In this document: positions 30,342 through 33,239 of the stretch, in pieces | Layout of the letters: each line of letters opens with the position of its first letter | Position numbering within the stretch: position 1 is the first letter of the stretch | Origin: JAISGQ01 sp045604965 | GTDB lineage: Bacteria > Bacillota > Clostridia > Oscillospirales > Acutalibacteraceae | Assembly (NCBI GenBank): GCA_045604965.1 | Contig: JAZUPB010000047.1 | Location: 1-33,239 of the forward strand | DNA: 33,239 nucleotides | Direction: 5' to 3' | Program-made: the position numbers and the translations under genes | The notes under the pieces: model-generated | Databases searched by the model: none | Told to the model about the DNA's origin: nothing | Seen by the model: the letters and a program-made list of their open reading frames with translations, nothing else

Positions 30342-31751
30342 ATGAAGCTTATTGCGCCCGATTATTATCTGCAGTTCAAATGCATTGCAAGAGCCTGCAA
30401 ACACAGCTGCTGCATCGGCTGGGAAATCGATATTGACAAGGAAACCTGTGAATACTACGGCTCAATAGACGGAGATTTCGGCAAAAAGCTCGCCGATAAT
30501 ATTTCTGACGGTGAAATGCCTTGTTTCAAGCTCAGCGAGAATGAACGCTGTCCTTTTCTCAACAGCGAAAACCTCTGTGATATTATTATAAATTTGGGCG
30601 AAGATGCATTATGTCAGATTTGCTCTGACCATCCGAGATTTCGCAATTTTTACGAAACCCGAACTGAGATAGGGCTTGGTCTTTGCTGTGAGGCCGCTGC
30701 AAAGCTGATTCTTGATAAGAAAGACAAGACCTCACTTGTTATTATCGATGATGATAATGAAGATACAGTAAGCGAATCTGATATGCAGATTCTTAATTTC
30801 AGAGATTCTGTCATTGATGCCTTGCAGAACAGAAATTTAGATATCTTTGAACGTATATATGATGTGTTGTCTCAGCTTGATATAATCGTACCCTCAATCG
30901 CCCTTTACCCTTGGGCTGACATTTACTCAGGTCTTGAGCATCTGGACAATACCTGGTCAGAAAAGCTCAAGCTTTTGAAAACTGGCGCAAACTTCGAACA
31001 TTCAATATCCGATACCTCTATTGAGCAGCTTATTGTTTATTTTATCTACAGACATCTCACCGATGGCTATGATGACGGAAGGGTCAAGGAGCGTATTGCG
31101 TTTGCAGTTCTGAGCGTCCGCATAATCTGCGCTCTTTGCGCTGTCTGCAATGAGCCTGTTTACGAAATAGCCAGAATGTACTCTTCCGAAATCGAATACT
31201 CGGAAGAAAATATGGAAAAGCTCCTTGATACATTAAGCGATATTCAGGCAAAACGTCTGTCTTATGCAAAGGAAAATGAGATTTCTCTCTGTATGGAATT
31301 TATTGATGATGCACGGACACATCAACGTGAACAGGGCTTTATGCAATGGACAGATACAAGTCCTAACATCGGACAGGTTACCGAAGATATAGAAAACAAG
31401 CGAGGTTATTTCCTTACCGACAACGGCACACCTTTAGGGTATTTCTGTCTGAGCTTTGACGGAGAACCCGTCTATGCAGGACTTGAGGGTAAATGGCTTA
31501 ACGAAAGTAATGATTACGCTGTTATCCACCGTCTTGCTTTCGGTCGGTCAGCTCGCGGAAAAGGTGCGTCAAGAGATGTTTTTCGCCTTGCAAAGGAAAT
31601 ATGTTCAGATCGTGGTGTTAAGTCACTTCGAATAGACACTCATGAGGATAACAAAAAGATGCGGCATATTATTGAGCGTGAGGGCTTTACATATTGCGGC
31701 ATTGTTTACTACAACGGAAGTCCCAGAATGGCTTTCGAAAAGATAATTTAA
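30342..31751 (+). CDS. FliB-like lysine N-methylase fused to a GNAT domain
   Basis: The start at 30342 has CGGAGG six bases upstream. Residues 1-310 match the FliB (flagellin lysine-N-methylase) pattern. A cysteine-rich N-terminus reads C14, C19, C23/C24 (KHSCCIGWEIDID), C61, C70, C79, C91-x2-C94 and C115/C116, suggesting a metal or iron-sulfur centre; helices follow. Residues about 314-469 form a GNAT acetyltransferase domain: VIHRLAFGRSARGKGASRDV is the acetyl-CoA loop and HIIEREGFTYCG motif B. No flagellar genes are nearby. Both activities in one chain suggest protein or peptide amine modification; the substrate is unknown. Confidence 0.85.
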   Translation: MKLIAPDYYLQFKCIARACKHSCCIGWEIDIDKETCEYYGSIDGDFGKKLADNISDGEMPCFKLSENERCPFLNSENLCDIIINLGEDALCQICSDHPRFRNFYETRTEIGLGLCCEAAAKLILDKKDKTSLVIIDDDNEDTVSESDMQILNFRDSVIDALQNRNLDIFERIYDVLSQLDIIVPSIALYPWADIYSGLEHLDNTWSEKLKLLKTGANFEHSISDTSIEQLIVYFIYRHLTDGYDDGRVKERIAFAVLSVRIICALCAVCNEPVYEIARMYSSEIEYSEENMEKLLDTLSDIQAKRLSYAKENEISLCMEFIDDARTHQREQGFMQWTDTSPNIGQVTEDIENKRGYFLTDNGTPLGYFCLSFDGEPVYAGLEGKWLNESNDYAVIHRLAFGRSARGKGASRDVFRLAKEICSDRGVKSLRIDTHEDNKKMRHIIEREGFTYCGIVYYNGSPRMAFEKII

Positions 31752-31804
31752 TAAAAAAGACCTGCTGGCGGGAGGGTTGTTAAGGAACAATTTATCCTGC
31801 AACG

Positions 31805-31840
31805 AACAAACGAGCATCCGTGTTTGGATGCTCGTTTGTT
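31805..31840 (+). terminator. Terminator after the FliB-GNAT gene
   Basis: A perfect 15-bp stem (31805-31819 with 31826-31840) with loop GTGTTT has A- and T-rich feet. Confidence 0.8.
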
Positions 31841-31851
31841 TATGTAGTCCT

Positions 31852-31893
31852 CAAACGCAATGCACAGGAACAGTGCGTATAATTGCGCCCTCC
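31852..31893. repeat. Left 42-bp inverted repeat flanking the kinase gene
   Basis: This matches the reverse complement of 32793-32834 at 36 of 42 positions by eye. It folds into two small hairpins: CACAG-GAA-CAGTG (one mismatch) and GCGTA-TAAT-TGCGC (one G.U pair). Confidence 0.75.
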
Positions 31894-31941
31894 TGTGATC
31901 TGTGGCTGCTCGATAAATTGGAATATGTTATTACAACATTA

Positions 31942-32499
31942 TCATTTGGTGGTTGGTTCAAGGTAAATGCCAACAATCTCATCAATGGTCTCTTGGGGCG
32001 TTTTGCCATCTGTATAGACAACATACTTTGCTGCGTTTTTGTTTGTTTCGGAGGTGATGAATATATCATTCAAAATTCGTTCCCCCTTGTCTCTTGCCCG
32101 CTTACTAAGTATTTTCTTGCTTCTTTCAGAATCCTCGCAAGGTAACATTAGAATAACAAATGGCTCATCCTTAATAAGGCTCAAAAAAGTGTCTGCTTGA
32201 GCAGCGTCGGTGTATACACTTTGACCGCCTCCAAACTCAATAACAGCGTTCTTGTGCTGTTCAAGTAGCGTTTTTACAGCAAACAGTTCAAATGGTTTTT
32301 GATAATTGTGCCATCCGATAATCCCGCCTTGGTCATATGCTTTTTCTGCGAGTTCATTGGAGAAATCGGTTAGTGCATAAATCTGCCCCCGTAGCTCGTC
32401 CATATTAACGTGCTTTTTTCCTGTTCTACGAGCAACTTCAGGCGCAACTGTTGATTTACCCACACCGATAGGTCCGATAATTATAATGTTATCGTTCAT
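31942..32499 (-). CDS. P-loop kinase, shikimate/adenylate kinase-like
   Basis: The 185-residue protein starts MNDNIIIIGPIGVGKSTVAP, with a Walker A loop GPIGVGKST (about 9-17). VNMDELRGQIYA follows, typical of small-molecule kinases. A VIEFGGGQSV segment and a VILMLPCEDSERSKKIL strand with lid-like basic residues (KRARDKGERIL) follow. The specific substrate cannot be assigned; it is probably not the housekeeping aroK or adk because context is accessory. The gene stands alone between the 42-bp inverted repeats. Confidence 0.8.
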   Translation of the reverse strand: MNDNIIIIGPIGVGKSTVAPEVARRTGKKHVNMDELRGQIYALTDFSNELAEKAYDQGGIIGWHNYQKPFELFAVKTLLEQHKNAVIEFGGGQSVYTDAAQADTFLSLIKDEPFVILMLPCEDSERSKKILSKRARDKGERILNDIFITSETNKNAAKYVVYTDGKTPQETIDEIVGIYLEPTTK

Positions 32500-32541
32500 T
32501 TTGATAATCCCCCCCTAAAATTGGAATTGGTTTCGTTTGCT

Positions 32542-32734
32542 GCGGCACCCTCAGTCTGCCCTTCGGGCAGCCAGCTCCCTCCAAGGAGGGAGCCTTATAG
32601 GATTGACAGTTGCTGTAAATGGGCTGCTTTCCCTTTCCATGTGGTGTTTACTTGGCAAACGAAGATGGGTAACAGCCAGCAAAAGGCTCCTTCCGAAGGA
32701 GGGAGCTCCCGCCGGAGGCGGGTGAGGGTGCCGC
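32542..32734. repeat. MITE-like nested palindromic element
   Basis: The ends are inverted: GCGGCACCCTCA at 32542-32553, then AGCTCCCTCC and GGAGCCTT, are mirrored at 32683-32734 (AAGGCTCC, GGAGGGAGCT, TGAGGGTGCCGC). Each end also holds its own hairpins (CTGCCC/GGGCAG, CTCCCTCC/GGAGGGAG, CCCGCC/GGCGGG). I recall such GGCACCCTCA/CTCCCTCC palindromes as frequent intergenic repeats in Faecalibacterium and relatives. There is no coding capacity, so any mobility would be in trans. Confidence 0.8.
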
Positions 32735-32792
32735 CCCCGGAAGCAAACAAATTTCAATTTGTTGAGCAAATCAAAACAGATTTCTACCCTCT

Positions 32793-32834
32793 GGAGGGCG
32801 TAATGATACGCACCGTTCCGGTGTAATGCGTTTG
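32793..32834. repeat. Right 42-bp inverted repeat flanking the kinase gene
   Basis: This is the inverse of 31852-31893 with six differences. Read on the minus strand it forms CACCG-GAA-CGGTG and GCGTA-TCAT-TACGC. Several differences keep pairing through G.U or matched changes. Confidence 0.75.
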
Positions 32835-32894
32835 TTTGGCATTGGATAAATTGTTTCTTCAGAATCCTCCCACCAGTTGGCCTGTCTGTTTTGC

Positions 32895-33239
32895 TTATGC
32901 GCTCTCACCCATCTCCTGCGCGCGGCCCTTGCGCCTGCGGGCCAGAAATGCAAGGATCTTTTTTCCCCAGTGCTGGCTTTCCAGATGCGTAACCCGGCAT
33001 TCCAACGGCTTGATCTGCCTGCCGCCCAGCCATACATCCAGCAGCCGTTCGGCAACAAAGCCGAACACCCGCCGGTCGTAATCGGAATAATCGGAGATAT
33101 CCAGCCGTTTTTCCAGCTCGAAAAGAATATCGAACAGCCATGCGGAGTATTCGTTGAACCGGTCGCGCTTCATCACGAACATGTTGAAGCGGTGCCCGCT
33201 GCGGCGGCTCATCTCCCGATCCCAGCAGGGCAGGTATTC
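32895..33239 (-). CDS. C-terminal part of a DUF4422 protein, truncated by window edge
   Basis: The frame is open from the right edge of the window to the stop at 32895, giving the last 114 residues. GHRFNMFVMKRDRFNEYSAW, LFDILFELEKRLDISDYSDY and a FGFVAERLLDVW segment, then HLESQHWGKK, match the DUF4422 family. These proteins are usually found among glycosyltransferases in capsule or cell-wall polysaccharide clusters. The basic tail (LARRRKGRAQEMGESA) is not part of the domain. Base composition is clearly more GC-rich than the rest of the window, suggesting recent acquisition. Confidence 0.82.
   Translation of the reverse strand, partial: EYLPCWDREMSRRSGHRFNMFVMKRDRFNEYSAWLFDILFELEKRLDISDYSDYDRRVFGFVAERLLDVWLGGRQIKPLECRVTHLESQHWGKKILAFLARRRKGRAQEMGESA

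Noticed and set aside
31833..32837. CGTTTGTTT at 31833-31841 and 32829-32837 as a target-site duplication of the kinase cassette
   Set aside because: The right copy lies mostly inside the repeat itself, and the left copy is part of a terminator stem, so the match is more likely chance.

Overview
The window looks like part of a Clostridia chromosome, most likely a gut Oscillospiraceae/Ruminococcaceae bacterium. This is inferred from sigma-A type promoters, AGGAGG ribosome binding sites, moderate-to-low GC, a glmS ribozyme, a lysine riboswitch, an ABC-F protein of the Gram-positive type, a single-chain glycyl-tRNA synthetase, a cohesin-like surface protein, and nested-palindrome repeats like those I remember from Faecalibacterium and Ruminococcus.

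Region 1 (1-6564) is a complete small integrated element. A 28-bp direct repeat (1-28 and 6537-6564) lies inside an initiator tRNA-Met gene, which is whole at the right end. A tyrosine integrase with an embedded XRE domain sits beside the right repeat. Paired 9-bp repeats with 11-bp spacing occur just inside both ends and look like integrase arm sites. A CI-like repressor is transcribed rightward. Ten small genes run leftward, including a Cro-like HTH, a MerR/Xis-like protein, a DUF6291 protein, a small-terminase-like HTH and a DUF1492/ArpU-like regulator. Between the two directions lies an operator region with three copies of one motif. There are no capsid, tail, large terminase or relaxase genes. 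The layout resembles a very compact phage satellite (PICI-like), but that is inference.

Region 2 (6.5-11.0 kb) is core metabolism: tRNA-fMet, queA, then a lysine riboswitch with its terminator ahead of asd-dapA-dapB, three steps of the lysine/diaminopimelate pathway. Region 3 (11-18 kb) has a divergent small-protein/XRE pair with a shared operator, a GNAT acetyltransferase, a membrane-anchored cohesin-like protein with an acidic tail, and a leftward cluster copZ-like, copA, unknown gene, RlmI-like rRNA methyltransferase.

Region 4 (18-26 kb) has a glmS ribozyme and glmS; a leftward run of an unknown membrane protein, lgt and rsmE; tRNA-Asp and tRNA-Thr; and a leftward operon of lipoprotein, glyS, YcxB-like and LURP-one-related proteins. 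Region 5 (26-31.8 kb) has a QueG-like iron-sulfur protein, an ABC-F ATPase with one degenerate composite ATP site, an M29 aminopeptidase, a dense set of intergenic palindromes, and a FliB-like lysine methylase fused to a GNAT domain.

Region 6 (31.8-33.2 kb) is accessory. Near-identical 42-bp inverted repeats, each able to fold into two hairpins, flank a P-loop kinase gene and a MITE-like nested palindrome. Beyond them is the 3' end of a GC-rich DUF4422 gene that runs off the window.
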